Positions 25,232 to 36,488 of a DNA stretch of 64,000 nt are shown piece by piece. Position 1 is the first letter of the stretch. Each line of letters starts with the position of its first letter. Source of the DNA: Aculops lycopersici (lineage: Eukaryota > Arthropoda > Arachnida > Trombidiformes > Eriophyidae); NCBI GenBank assembly GCA_015350385.1, contig WNKI01000002.1, positions 7,081,987 through 7,145,986 on the forward strand, written 5' to 3'. The notes under the pieces were generated by a model. It saw only the letters and a list, made by a program, of their open reading frames with translations, was not told where the DNA came from and ran no database searches. Position numbers and translations under genes: made by a program.

Positions 25232-25259
25232 TTGGACACGTGAACTTTTACGTGTCCAA
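25232..25259. repeat. 10-bp perfect stem-loop containing CACGTG
   Basis: TTGGACACGT at 25232-25241 pairs with ACGTGTCCAA at 25250-25259 across an 8-base loop (GAACTTTT). The left arm runs into a CACGTG E-box. Confidence 0.75.
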
Positions 25260-28200
25260 GTTCTCGTTTCTGGTCAAGTTATGCAACTCGAGCCAACAAC
25301 TTGCTGCCCGTGTTGTTCTAGTTGTATCTTTGTCGCTGTCCACTCTCCAGCTTCGAGAGTAAGAGAGTGAGAGTCTCGGTGTGAACCCAACAGTTAACTA
25401 ACCCAAACTGACCAACTAAACTTGGCTCACTTTCCCCCTCCAGTTAAGTTGACTGACGCAACCACTCGGCCGATTCATCATAATCATCATCTGGGCGCTA
25501 AACGGGCAAGCAAGTTGGCATAAGAACAACAGCAGCAGCAGCAGCAGCAACGACAACAACATAGACAACTCGTTTCAAGTTGACTGGTATGTTATGCTAC
25601 ATAAGGTACAACACTACTAACTAGTTTTGCATTTGTAACTTATTACTATGCAATGAGAACTACATTTTGGGAGGCGTGCGAAAGTTTGAGGATGCGAAGA
25701 GCAAATTGATTTTTAGGCGCACGAATCTTCAGTAAAATCAACTGGTAGCGCTAATATTTGAACATTTCTACTGCACATTTTATATTATTATTATTACTGT
25801 CCCAATTGTCCAGTTGATTATGCAAATCTCGCGCCACGCGTGCCGCTGCACCATCCGCTTTGCTGCTCATCTCGTTGCAACGCAAGAATTTATAAATTTA
25901 TATGTATCATACAAGCGCCTGAAAGTTAATGTTACGCCAGGGATTCTTACAATCAACATTGAAAAATCAGTAGGCCGCGTTCATTGTATAGATACATAGA
26001 TGATAGAGTTAACTGAACACCTTTCAATTCTTTGGTTCTAATTAGATAATCTAAAGCCGTCGCTCTGGAAGCAGCGATTCCTAAACAACCTGTTTGATTG
26101 ACAGCGAACCGGCAAAGTTCAAGTTCATGTATGTTGGTGGAGTTAAAACTCAGAATCGAACACAATGGCAGGTGTCAATTTCGTCATCATGATCATCGTT
26201 GTCGTTATCGTGGTTAGTGTTGGTGTTTGCCAATAAGCGCAAAGTTGACGTCAACTCGTGATGTAACATGTTTCCTGGTTAACAAACTACAAGTTCACAC
26301 TTTTGCCTCTACGACAACCAGAAACACAAACTAACAGCAACTGCAGCAACCACTCGTCAGTTTGCGTTGGCGGACAACAGGACAGGACAAGTGCATCGAG
26401 TTCAAATTGAATTTGAGCTTCGAATTGTTGGCGAGTGGCCGCCGGAAGTTGTATTTCGTATCGAAGCACTTGAAACGAAATTTTGCTGTCATAGTTTCAG
26501 ATTGAACACATGAAGGCAGCTCTACTATTAGCAGAGATAAGACTACACTAGACTCCTCTGCTCAACTCTCGCTTTATACATTTATACAATGCCTTTCACG
26601 CTGTTGCGGCATGGGTCGCACTTCCGATACGAAATGCAGGTGGGCGTGTCCCAGGTGCTACGTTAACCGACTGCCCGGTTCGCAGTCGATGGCGCAGTAG
26701 AGCTGCTCGTCATAGTTGCGATTGAAACTTTGGATTTTGGATCAGTGACACACTAACACTTAAGAGCAACACAAATAGACAGGGCAAAGCAAAGCGAGGA
26801 TAGCAGTGAGTGACATTTCGCTTTGAACATCGTAACTATCAACTTGAAGCTCACTTTCACTGCCTGCTGCTGCTGCTGCTTTAGTTTCCGCTTTTGCTTT
26901 TGCTCTACTTCTGATTGCATGTCCAAGTAGACGCCTACGCTTTCACCTTTCACTTTTAGTTTCAACATCAACATCAAAATCAGCGTTTACAGTGGCGCAA
27001 CTTTCTTGCAAGCGGAAGCGAGAGTTTAGCTTGCTTTCCTATTGTGTGTGGCGATGGCAGCGGCAGTGGTTGTGGTGGTGGTAGCTGGAGCACAATAAAC
27101 CATTAGAGAAAGCCGAATGTTTCAACGCTTTGATTTACAATACTCTCGAGGAGCTCAAAGATTTGAGCGAAGGAAATTGGATATGAATCACAATATCCAA
27201 TTGGGATGTTGTTAGTATAACAGTTGGTTGTAGCATGTAAACTAAACCTAAGATGCTGCTGCTGCTGCTGCAGTGGCACTCTAGTTAGGAAAATTGCCTC
27301 ACAAAATACATAAAAGACGACTTGGGTGCTGGGCCATCGTTTAGTAACTTCCGTAACTAAACGATTGGCTATTATTCATCCATTCATTTTGGTTACTCTC
27401 CACCGACATTCTGGTCCCACTAGCTCCTGCTTGGTTCTGGTGCCATTACTAGTGGTGGTGGTATTAGTAGCAGAAATATTAATGTCGATTAGATGAACAA
27501 GTGCAATGATCTAGTTTTTTTCATCATATTTGATCTTAGATTCATTAGTGGCCATAGTAATCTAGTGGAGCTTAAGTTGCGCTAGTTCATCGAGTCGTCC
27601 ATTCGGGATGACACTAGGAAATGTTACGAAATCAATCAACGGTGAAAAAACAAGCAACCATTAGTATTTGGTGTAGAATTTTATGCTCCAACTCAAGTTA
27701 TGATTTAAGACTCCACCGCCAGTAGCAACTTGCAGACTTACAACCAACCAGGCTACCAAACTAATACCAACTCGCTCGAGTGAGTATCGCGCTTACAGAC
27801 GCCGACTTGGCTCAAGTTGGCCGATTAAAAAATCGGCTTCTAGTCTTTGTCGTCGGCGTCGTCGTTTGCCGCCGCGATGAGCAGTAGAAAATTTGTATCC
27901 TCTGCCACTTGAGTTACTTTGCGCTGCACTTGCTCTAGTTTTCCAACTCTAGTTTTTTATCCCCAACTCTCGTTGCTCATTTGAGCGAATAGAGGAGCTT
28001 CCCTCTCTTACTCCAGTCTCTATAGCCACTACTTGTTAGTACGCCAGGCAAATGTGGCAAGTGTAGGAGTTCCTCCTGCACTGAATTGAGCATCCATCTG
28101 GAACTTGCTGGTTGTTGTTATTATATTTACTCCATAGCCAGAGCCTCAGTTCGAAATTATCGGCACCACTTCAAAGTGGTAGCTTCTGGCTACTGGCAAC

Positions 28201-31200
28201 CATATGATTGAGTAGTAGTTCAATTGGCATCGGTTGCGTTCGCTTGAAATGATAATGCCACTTGTTCTGTGGCGCTTTTACTGATCACTGGGCCTGATTT
28301 GCCGTTTCCGGTTGCTACTTTGAATTGGCAAATGTAAAAAAGAAACTCGCCGCATCAGTAGATGAGCAGCAGGGGCATTGTGTTAACATTGGCAATGGCA
28401 ACCAGCAATCGAACATGCGACGGCCAATCAAATGGTATCCATCGCGGCCAGCGCCGATGCAGGTGCACTGTCAAGCATTGAGCATTGTGATTGATGAGGT
28501 TAGCCAATATCATAGACAACCAGAGCCGCTCAGCGCTATATGCGCGCCGCTAGGTGCACTCGCTCAGTTGTCATGCGCACTTTTTCTATTCGATAGTAGC
28601 GAGTGGGCGGCAACTACCTGTCGATTTCCGTTTCACTCCTAGTGGTGATGGTGGTAGGGGTCGTGGTCAAACTCTCCATCCACAAGCCAAAGGTCGCCGC
28701 CTGTTTTGATGCTTTGTGCCGCCGAAACTACCACCGGATATAAGTTTTTGGCTGTTACACTTGTTTTTCTAGTGGTTTTAGCATAAAAAATCGTGCCAGA
28801 TCTAAAAATAAATCAGCTGATAAAGTAGTGGGCGACGGTAGTCGCAACTTATTTCTCCGAGTAATCATTAATTATCTCCAGCGCGACAACCTGTCGTTCT
28901 AGGCATTCTTTTTTGCACACTTTTCTGTCCAACTCCTACCTATTTTCAACAACAACACCGACCACATTGACCGGCTGTTTGTGGTCAGTCCGCACTAGCA
29001 ACTCGCTTGGGTTTCACTAGCAAGTGTAGCAGTTGGCTATAATGATAATAATAATTTGTTAGCTGCTCATTATTGTAAGCAGGTTGGCCTCTGTATATAA
29101 ATATATGAAGTAATAGCGCTACTGCAGTGGATGCGCTTCCCCGCGTACGCATTTACGCAACGGTTGCGCCGGTGCTGGCCTCTCAGCCGTTGAGCCATTT
29201 TAGGCTGTTATTTTGTGCGCCCGCCTGGTCCACTTTGGCGCGTGTTGCGTGCACAAATTTACGCACTGCGGGCTGCGCGAGTGGGCGTAAATAAGACTAA
29301 CAACAATGACAACTGAGAGCCAAGCATTATCATTGCAAACAACAACCTCGAACGACGAGTCAAATCTATCCATTTGCCTGACCGCATGCCAAAGATTAGC
29401 TACACAGTTAGCTTAGTCGTCGATATGGGCAACAACAAACAAGTGGCAGAGTTGGAATCAATTTATCTGCTACGACAAGGCCATTAGCTTTTGGTTTGGT
29501 CATTTTGTTATTCGCTTCGACCAGTGGGTTAGTCAGTAGCGTAACTGCATTAGTTCTCCTCATCGTAGTCGTCATCGTCATATACGTTGGCGGTGTTCAC
29601 CACTTTGCCAGGGTAGAAGCAGATTGTTGTTGTTGCCGCTTTTGGCCAAAGGCAATCAAGTTAATGATTTGTGTATCCACTTGCTTCCTCTCGGGGGCTC
29701 GACTACCTACACTCGCCAACCAACCAACCGAAGGCAACTTAAATATGCCAACTGTCCAAAGTTGCTGGTGGTTACAACTACCGTCGTCGCGCCCAGTTGA
29801 ATAGTTGATAGTTAATAGCCAATCACATTCACCTCCGTGTGCACTTGCTTTCTGACTGGCCCCAATATTGTGGCCCAATTTCGTCGCCACTAGTTGAGTT
29901 GACATTGTAATTGCTCTCCGCTCATCAGCTTATAAGGTTATGGGCTGCAACCAAACATCCATTAGTGAGTTAGGTGCGTCTTTATGCGATTCCTGTAGAG
30001 ATTTCCTATCACCCGCAACGCTAATGGCCACTTGCTCAGCTGGACGCCTCTTCCGTCATTCACTTGTTGTCCTTGTTAAATGTTTTCCTCTTTTGTTTGC
30101 TCTCTTTTCTCTTTCTTTGATTTTGTGTCCATTCACTTAGTTTACCAGAAGCGTGCAAAAGAATGAGAGACTTTTCTGTTCGAGTTAAATTTTTATTCTT
30201 AGATGAAATTAGATGATATATATAGATAATTTTATTCTAAATTCAAGTCTATGAGATTTAACACAGGAACCAGTTTTTCGTCCCATTTTGTTCGCTTTGT
30301 TCTCTCTGGCGCAATCGCATTGAAAGGATTCAAATGTTCGCTCATTGCACGGTGCACTTTGGGTAACCTCGTGTTAAAGTCAAAATACACAAAATATGAA
30401 TACATTTGCATGGCTATAATATTTCTGTATCACCTAATATATCATCTAGTAATACATTTGAAAGTTGCTTCGACAAAACTAAGCTCAGCCAGGAGATCGA
30501 ATGAAAATCGAAGAACAAGTGCAAGGATTGTGTAACTTCGGGAACACCAATACCGCGGATTACAATAATCTCGTTGGGGCGCCGCGAGAGAAAGAGATGC
30601 AAAATTGCGCGCAAGAACTAGTAGCCCTCTAAAACTTGGATCGATTGATCATCCTGCTGTCGGCGGCAGCATATGAATTGAAATGAGCATCTAGTAGCAG
30701 GTTGGTATTGTCACCTCGGCTAGTCGATCAATCGACCAATAGTTCATAGCAAATAATCTAGCAACTCAAATGGTCATTCGCAAGTTACCATTAGCTGCAA
30801 GCTGGAAAACGTAACCATTGGCAACAGACCGATTGATCGATCCACATACCAAAATCGCGTTGCAGCACTCGATTCGTTGAAAGTTGATAGTGGACTCAGT
30901 GGTGGCCATCGTGATCATCACCATAACTGTGATAAAGCAAACAAGTGCAATGGTTGTTGGCACGTCGAATGATCCTAAACTATAGTATCGTTAAGGCATC
31001 GTCTACAGAGCAAGTGGATTAGTATCACGCGCTCATCATCGCCTGCTATGAAACACAGGCTTCATGACGACGACTCAAAGTCATTCAAAATCCAACAGTC
31101 TAGTAATATAAACCAAACAAACTTCCGATGAGTTTTGTTTACCGTTCATCAGCTTGAAGTTAGCGAATAAAAGAAGAACTCGAATTGCTTCTAACATGAT

Positions 31201-32637
31201 GAATTGCAGGAGAGAGTTTGATTTTGGCGGAATTATTTGTATCGGGTTCAATGTAAATTCTAGCACATCGGAGAGGAAATCAGAATTATTATTCAGACTC
31301 TAGAAGCACCCTATCAGATCATACGCTCTTGCTGCTGCAACAATATTTGGCCGATGACACTTGTTTAGTGCGCCTGTCGTCGTCGTCATCTAGCATCTAT
31401 TGTCCCAGCTAAACACTGGCTGCTATTTGCACTTCTATCATGATGCTAACGCCAACAACAACAACAAAGACGACGACGCTCATTATACAATGGAGCTCAA
31501 CTGGACCACTTGCCGTCATCTAATTTCCATCAAGTCAATTTTGCACTGTTTCAGGCCACCTTCGAGTTGGATCGAGTATATTTGTTCAACACTATCTCAA
31601 TGAACATATCCAATGACTGCACGAGTTGATCTGGCTCTGCGTCACCACCACCACAACCTCCACAGCGACATCACGGATTTGGAGGAGAGCTACCAGCGGC
31701 AGTGGCAATTGCAGTTTCAGCGGAACCAAAACCGTCGAGCAACTAGAGCAATCTGAGTCCATATTACCATCAAATTGTCATTATGGCCAATAAAAACAAT
31801 CATAAAATTTGTGCCAACATCAACACGCGCACAATAGTGACTTGAACTCGGTCAACGGTGCCCCTTCCGTAGCTCGACTCGGAGGGTATAGTCACTTCCG
31901 AAGCAGCTACTGAAGCTCTCTCCAGTCACAAGCCCTAATGCACCGACCGAATTCTAACCGAAGCGAGCAAGTGGCTGCATTTCACGCTGTCGTGATCCTT
32001 TCTGTTTCCGGTATTGCTGCTCACAAATACACAAGCGGGTTATTTATGGTTACTGCTAAAAGGCGACAAATTTTCATACATCAAGCAGCAAGTGCAATAG
32101 AGAGGGCCCAAGTTGAAACCAAGCAAGCAAAATCATTCATCTGGCAAAACAGTAGGAGGAGGCAGCACCAACCCATACGAAGGGTTTGGCTAGCCTTGAT
32201 TCTCGCTTGCTTTGGGTGGTTTTTCAGGTGCAAATTTAGGTTATGAATATAATGAAATATGAAACATTGGACACATATGAAAGTTTCATAATTCAGGCAT
32301 CTTGCAACTAGCGCTTAACACTTGATTGAACTTCAAATTAATTGCTTAGAATAGCCTGAGTTTTTGAGGAAACCTAACTAGAAGTGAAAGGACAAGTGAA
32401 ACAAGTTGCAGTAACAAAATGTCTGCCCAACCAACCAACTTGATCGCGCAATAAGAAATACCTTTCACTTCCTAGTGGAACAATCGGGTTCGTCGAGGTG
32501 GAAGTCCGCTACAGCAGTTTGCAAGAAACAAGTGCAACGATGACGACGACGACGACAAAATTGGCAAAGTTATATTCAAATCAAATATAAATCAACTTGT
32601 GCTCACTCAATCGATGGATCAATTTCTTGCTGCTTGC

Positions 32638-32930
32638 TCATTGTGGCCAAAAATATGATTTGTTCATGTTGTAGCGCGTTGAACCAATTCTATGGTTTGA
32701 CGACCGCAAAATAGGATCGCTTTGTCGCCCGCCTTCGGTGACCAGAAACCAGTGTTGTGCTGTGCTCTGGTTGCAGGTTCCAATAGCGTAGTTGTTCTTA
32801 ACTGCACAGGGGTCAATCGAGCGGAAGATCCAAGAAGAGAAGTAGGCATTGCAAGCTTTGGATCTTGGATTTGTAGTTAGTGGTTGACTAGTACTAGTGG
32901 TGTTTGTCTGCGATGCAAATGATGATTTGC
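32638..32930 (-). CDS. Candidate terminal coding exon, Cys-patterned product
   Basis: On the minus strand a long pyrimidine tract ending TTTTTTGGGTAG forms a strong acceptor just before 32930. The frame then runs about 96 residues to TGA. After a Thr/Ser-rich start, three cysteines and aromatic residues (FSSWIF, QHWFLV) suggest a small folded extracellular module. No family is recognised. It could join the upstream minus-strand frame at 32971-33291 through a 66-base intron with a weak GTCAGC donor. Confidence 0.3.
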
Positions 32931-32970
32931 TACCCAAAAAAGAGCCGGAATGAGAGGAGCCTAGAGAAAT

Positions 32971-33291
32971 CTAAATCTGGTTTAATCTAGCTGACGACAG
33001 TAGAACGGCCATGGAGTTAGTTTTATCAGCGGCAGCAGGCGCAGTTGCAGCACCAGCTAAGGTGAAAGTCAGGGCCAGATTTTCAGTGTGGGTGGATTTG
33101 GATAGATTAATCCTCCTTTGTTTGGCTGCTACTTCGGATGGTTTCGATGGATGCAAGCATAAGCGCGCAGCGCCCAAAAAAGTCACTCCGATTTGGGTTT
33201 TGCCATTGTATTCCAGAATGCGCCTATGTGACGATTTCACAGTAAAAGAGTGTGACTGACCCACATCTGCTATGTGCTCGCATCCCCCCAT
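32971..33291 (-). CDS. Candidate upstream exon, 106 codons with ATG
   Basis: An ATG at 33291 opens a frame of mixed, protein-like composition. It contains GKTQIGVTFLGAARLC and ENLALTFTLAGAA, alternating hydrophobic residues that could be beta strands. A plus-strand frame with an ATG in good context (33011-33259) overlaps it, so the coding strand is uncertain. Its likely partner is the exon at 32638-32930. No homology is recognised. Confidence 0.22.
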   Translation of the reverse strand: MGGCEHIADVGQSHSFTVKSSHRRILEYNGKTQIGVTFLGAARLCLHPSKPSEVAAKQRRINLSKSTHTENLALTFTLAGAATAPAAADKTNSMAVLLSSARLNQI

Positions 33292-33546
33292 AGCGTTGTT
33301 ACGGTAGGCACGCTATGTATGCTGTGCTAGGCCCTGCACGCTCGATCGACTGACACCCCAAACGGACCCAAAAATTGTTGGGCCGGACGGAGAAAAAACT
33401 CTATGCGCCTGTCATTCTGGGTGAGCCCAAAATGACGTCAGAAGATTGACGTTTATGTCGCTGCGTATCGGTTTCATCGTATTCGGTAGGCCGACAAAGA
33501 CCAAAATAACAGGTTGACACTTGTGTACCTCTCTCCGTCTCTCGCC

Positions 33547-33571
33547 TTGTATACATATATATATATATATA
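33547..33571 (+). promoter_or_regulatory. (TA)n tract, likely TATA region of the next gene
   Basis: About 25 bases of TATATA lie 85-110 bases before the ATG at 33656, with an Inr-like ACATTCACC downstream. The run makes the exact TATA position ambiguous. Confidence 0.35.
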
Positions 33572-33655
33572 TTTAACTTTATACACATTCACCAGCGAAC
33601 CGCCAAGGCTCAACTTCTTACACTTGACACGAGGCAGCCCAAAATTATTACATCA

Positions 33656-34606
33656 ATGCTAGGCGCTAGTTGCTGTTGCCTCATTTTGCTTGTCCTTAGC
33701 GGGACGTCCGTTTCAAATGGACAGCAATTGTCCAACAACCGAAGAGTCGACTCACAATTATCACCCGCTAGCTCAGTATTACAACCACTTGTTCGTCACG
33801 CCAGAGCCGCAGCCGGTCCATTGGACAGTATCAATGGGACGTCACAAGACTCTGGTGACCAGGGGGGCGCGCCGCAGTTCATCGGGTCGCCGCCAAATCC
33901 TGACGACGATGGTGACAACGAAAACTTGCTGCAGGTTGATTTGCGTCAGGGCGAGCCGGACCTGAATGTAGAGCAACTGAGTGCTGAACAACATGGTGAC
34001 CTGTCTCCAAGGTTTGGTCCGGCGTCACAAGCAAAACCGGCAGCAAAATCGCCAGCAAAATCGCCAGCAAAACCGCCAGCAAAGCCACAAGCCTCCTCTC
34101 CGAAACCGAAACCGACAACAGCAACCAAGAAACCGACTACCACCACTACTACCGTTTCTCCCTATATAGTGATCAAGGTTGTATCTATCGAACCGAAGAA
34201 CGATACAGCACTATTGCCGTCGACCAGTTTGGAAAGGTATGTAAACGATACGATTGATTCACGACTGAGAATAAGCAACTTGATCCTTTGGATCTGCGCA
34301 ACGACCTCGCTGATTGCCGTCTTTGCGGCCATTATTGCCATGGTGTTGTATCTTTGTTCAGCAAAAAATCGCGGCCACAACTCTGTGTCGCAAGTGCACT
34401 TAGAGGATAGCAATGTAGATCGAGATAAACACAGGACTAGCCAGGCGCCGGGTGCAAATAGAGGGCAAGTAGATTCGCCAGCGCCCATGTCGGATGCATT
34501 TGGGGCCGTCTCCGATCAGGGAACTAGCTCGCCCACAAACCACACCAACTATGTCCAAAATTCTAGAGCAACTAAGGTGACCAGATCAAATAAACCCAAT
34601 TACTAA
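33656..34606 (+). CDS. Type I single-pass membrane protein, 316 residues
   Basis: The ATG at 33656 is chosen because it starts a clear signal peptide (MLGASCCCLILLVLSGTSVS). The extracellular part has an RHAR basic site at about 47-50 and acidic stretches. It also has an imperfect repeat of Lys-Pro-Ala units (about residues 127-145, KSPAKSPAKPPAK) and a Thr run (161-166), a stalk-like O-glycosylated layout. A strand ending EPKND (179-183) precedes a membrane segment at about 207-234 and a polar cytoplasmic tail. Sequons occur at N60, N182 and N197. The family is not recognised; surface receptor or adhesion molecule are guesses. An ATTAAA at 34711 may be its poly(A) signal. Confidence 0.75.
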   Translation: MLGASCCCLILLVLSGTSVSNGQQLSNNRRVDSQLSPASSVLQPLVRHARAAAGPLDSINGTSQDSGDQGGAPQFIGSPPNPDDDGDNENLLQVDLRQGEPDLNVEQLSAEQHGDLSPRFGPASQAKPAAKSPAKSPAKPPAKPQASSPKPKPTTATKKPTTTTTTVSPYIVIKVVSIEPKNDTALLPSTSLERYVNDTIDSRLRISNLILWICATTSLIAVFAAIIAMVLYLCSAKNRGHNSVSQVHLEDSNVDRDKHRTSQAPGANRGQVDSPAPMSDAFGAVSDQGTSSPTNHTNYVQNSRATKVTRSNKPNY

Positions 34607-34909
34607 TCGCTTTCTCCATGGATAGAAGCGACAGACAAGCCAAAGTCTTATTAATGGTTTATTGATCAATTGGGAGTTGGTAATATTCCGGTTTCGCACA
34701 CTAGCTCCAAATTAAAAAAGAAGCTGATAAAACTGCAAGTCATTTGTCATAAGTTCACTCGCGATTCTCTCAAGACGAAGAAATCTTTTGAAATCTTGTA
34801 ATTGGACTGAGGATTAAAGTGTCTTCCATTCTTTCTCTTGCAGCATCAAGAGAGCAGCTGCCACTTTTTTACCAACACAAAACGCGTACCTGATGATTTA
34901 TGCTACTGG

Positions 34910-34928
34910 CACGTGCCACTTTCACGTG
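34910..34928. promoter_or_regulatory. Two CACGTG E-boxes 13 bp apart upstream of tafazzin
   Basis: CACGTG occurs at 34910-34915, inside the 12-bp palindrome TGGCACGTGCCA, and at 34923-34928. They lie about 400 bases before the tafazzin ATG. This is the site class of Myc/Max, MITF/TFE and Clock-type bHLH factors. Confidence 0.45.
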
Positions 34929-35330
34929 CCATTTAGATGTATCTCAATTATGAAATAGTTGATAATTTTGTTAAACCTCGATGAGTTAATGAACATTCAA
35001 TTGAGTGGGAACAAAGATTATATATAATCTCGAATACTAATCCAAGCTAAAAAATCGAAGAATATTGCATACAAAAGTAGAAGTCGGGAACATTGCGTCA
35101 GTCCTGCAGACTGTTTGCAGCAGACGCACACAAAGATTATCTGCAGGATCATTGTGAGAGGCCATGCGAAGAAAAGGTAAACAAACAAACCGACCACGGT
35201 GGATTTTTTGAGTCAACAGGAATGAAAGAAACTCGGCCAGATGGCTGCCTCAGGCAATCGACTTTATAACTATTGACAGATCATCAAGATTTTGTTACCA
35301 TCTTCCAGCACTGGCCATCATTATCATCTA

Positions 35331-36404
35331 ATGAGTCCATTAAAAGACAGCCAGTATCATCATCATCATCATCATCATCATCTCAAGCAGCCTCACAAAC
35401 TAATATGGCCAAAGCACCTTCTTACGCCCGCCGAGTTGATCAAGGCGATCCAACAGCGAGCCCGATCGCCTATTATCACGGCACCATTCTACTCCAAGTT
35501 AGTGTTGCAATTTATTGGAGGTCTAGCCTACCTCTTGGCTCACAAACTTAACGAGCTCCAGGTGTTCAACCATGAAACTTTTAAACAGGAGTTGCGAAAG
35601 ATTGAGAGGAACAAACTTGCAATTGATATTGATAAGCCTGATACTACTGCAGAGAGGACACCTCTAATCACTCTGTCCAATCACATCTCATGTATTGATG
35701 ATCCAGTTTTATGGAGCTCTCTCCTACCCCTCACTTATTATTCAACAAACACAGACTCAGTTAGGTGGTCGGCAGCGGCAATTGATATTTGTTTCTCAAA
35801 GCCATGGCACTCAGCCTTCTTTTCACTAGGCAAGACCTTTCCTATTATTCGTGGAGCGGGAATCCATCAACCTGCAATGGAGTTCGCCTCAGCTCTTCTT
35901 GAGGATAACCAATGGCTTCACCTATTTCCCGAGGGTAGAGTAATGCGAGATGATCAGCAGCAAGTTATAAGTAACAAGGATCGAGGTTATCTATTCAAAT
36001 GGGGCATATCCAAGCTAATACTCGACTATTTTAGAGGTAACAAAGTATTGAGAGGCTCAAGGAATGCAAAAGACACGAGTGATAAACATCTAAGGATATT
36101 GCCATTCTATCATTTAGGAATGGACAAAGTGTTGCCAATTGGTAGGCCGTATATACCAAGATTCGGTAATAGAATAACTATTTACATAAGGCCAACAGTG
36201 ATAAACATGAGCAATAGTATGTTGAATAGCATTTTGACTGAACCAACTAATTTTAATACATCTGCCAATGAATTTAGAGGAGACTCGTTAAAATCAAAAA
36301 CCGATGACGAGATTAAGAGGGTGAAAGTGACGAGATTCCTCGAGGTCGAGATGGAGAAACTAATTGAACCTGCAACGGAGAAACATTTGAGAGCAAACAA
36401 ATAA
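35331..36404 (+). CDS. TAFAZZIN: Tafazzin, cardiolipin/phospholipid transacylase
   Basis: 357 residues from the ATG at 35331. It carries the acyltransferase HX4D box NHISCIDD (117-124), a WSAAAIDICF segment with SAFFSLGKTFPIIRGAGI, the FPEGR box (199-203), and FKWGISKLI...PFYHLGMDKVLP. These match tafazzin in order and spacing. The enzyme moves acyl chains between cardiolipin and other phospholipids on mitochondrial membranes facing the intermembrane space. A hydrophobic segment at about 49-70 fits the membrane-inserting region. Unusual: eight histidines at residues 10-17 from a CAT repeat, and an insertion of about 15 residues (GSRNAKDTSDK) before the PFYH block. The coding frame is uninterrupted. 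An AATAAA overlaps the stop codon at 36400-36405. The next gene is tail-to-tail 84 bases away. Confidence 0.93.
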   Translation: MSPLKDSQYHHHHHHHHLKQPHKLIWPKHLLTPAELIKAIQQRARSPIITAPFYSKLVLQFIGGLAYLLAHKLNELQVFNHETFKQELRKIERNKLAIDIDKPDTTAERTPLITLSNHISCIDDPVLWSSLLPLTYYSTNTDSVRWSAAAIDICFSKPWHSAFFSLGKTFPIIRGAGIHQPAMEFASALLEDNQWLHLFPEGRVMRDDQQQVISNKDRGYLFKWGISKLILDYFRGNKVLRGSRNAKDTSDKHLRILPFYHLGMDKVLPIGRPYIPRFGNRITIYIRPTVINMSNSMLNSILTEPTNFNTSANEFRGDSLKSKTDDEIKRVKVTRFLEVEMEKLIEPATEKHLRANK

Positions 36405-36488
36405 ACAGTGATGATTGATAATCAACTAAACAGTTTATATCGCAGCATGACGCCAACATTGTTATTGATTATTGTCTAACAATTCGCA

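Larger units (their letters stand above)
21546..32637. other. Gene desert with simple repeats and an assembly gap
   Basis: About 11 kb without a supported gene. It includes (GA)n at about 21961-21987, the N gap, (CAG)n at about 25529-25546, GCN/CTG tracts near 26870 and 27255, and a GC-rich stretch at about 29140-29290 with nested GCGTACGC and GCAACGGTTGC palindromes. ETS-type CCGGAAGT words lie at 22362 and 26442. Six of the nine ACAAGTGCAA words of the window start between 23105 and 32528, or are inverted at 22400. A large regulatory or intronic block is a reasonable reading. Confidence 0.5.

Noticed and set aside
33011..33259. Plus-strand ATG frame of 82 codons with good start context
   Set aside because: It overlaps a more protein-like minus-strand frame; no promoter, splice site or poly(A) supports it. 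The strand cannot be settled, so only the minus-strand reading is listed, at low confidence.
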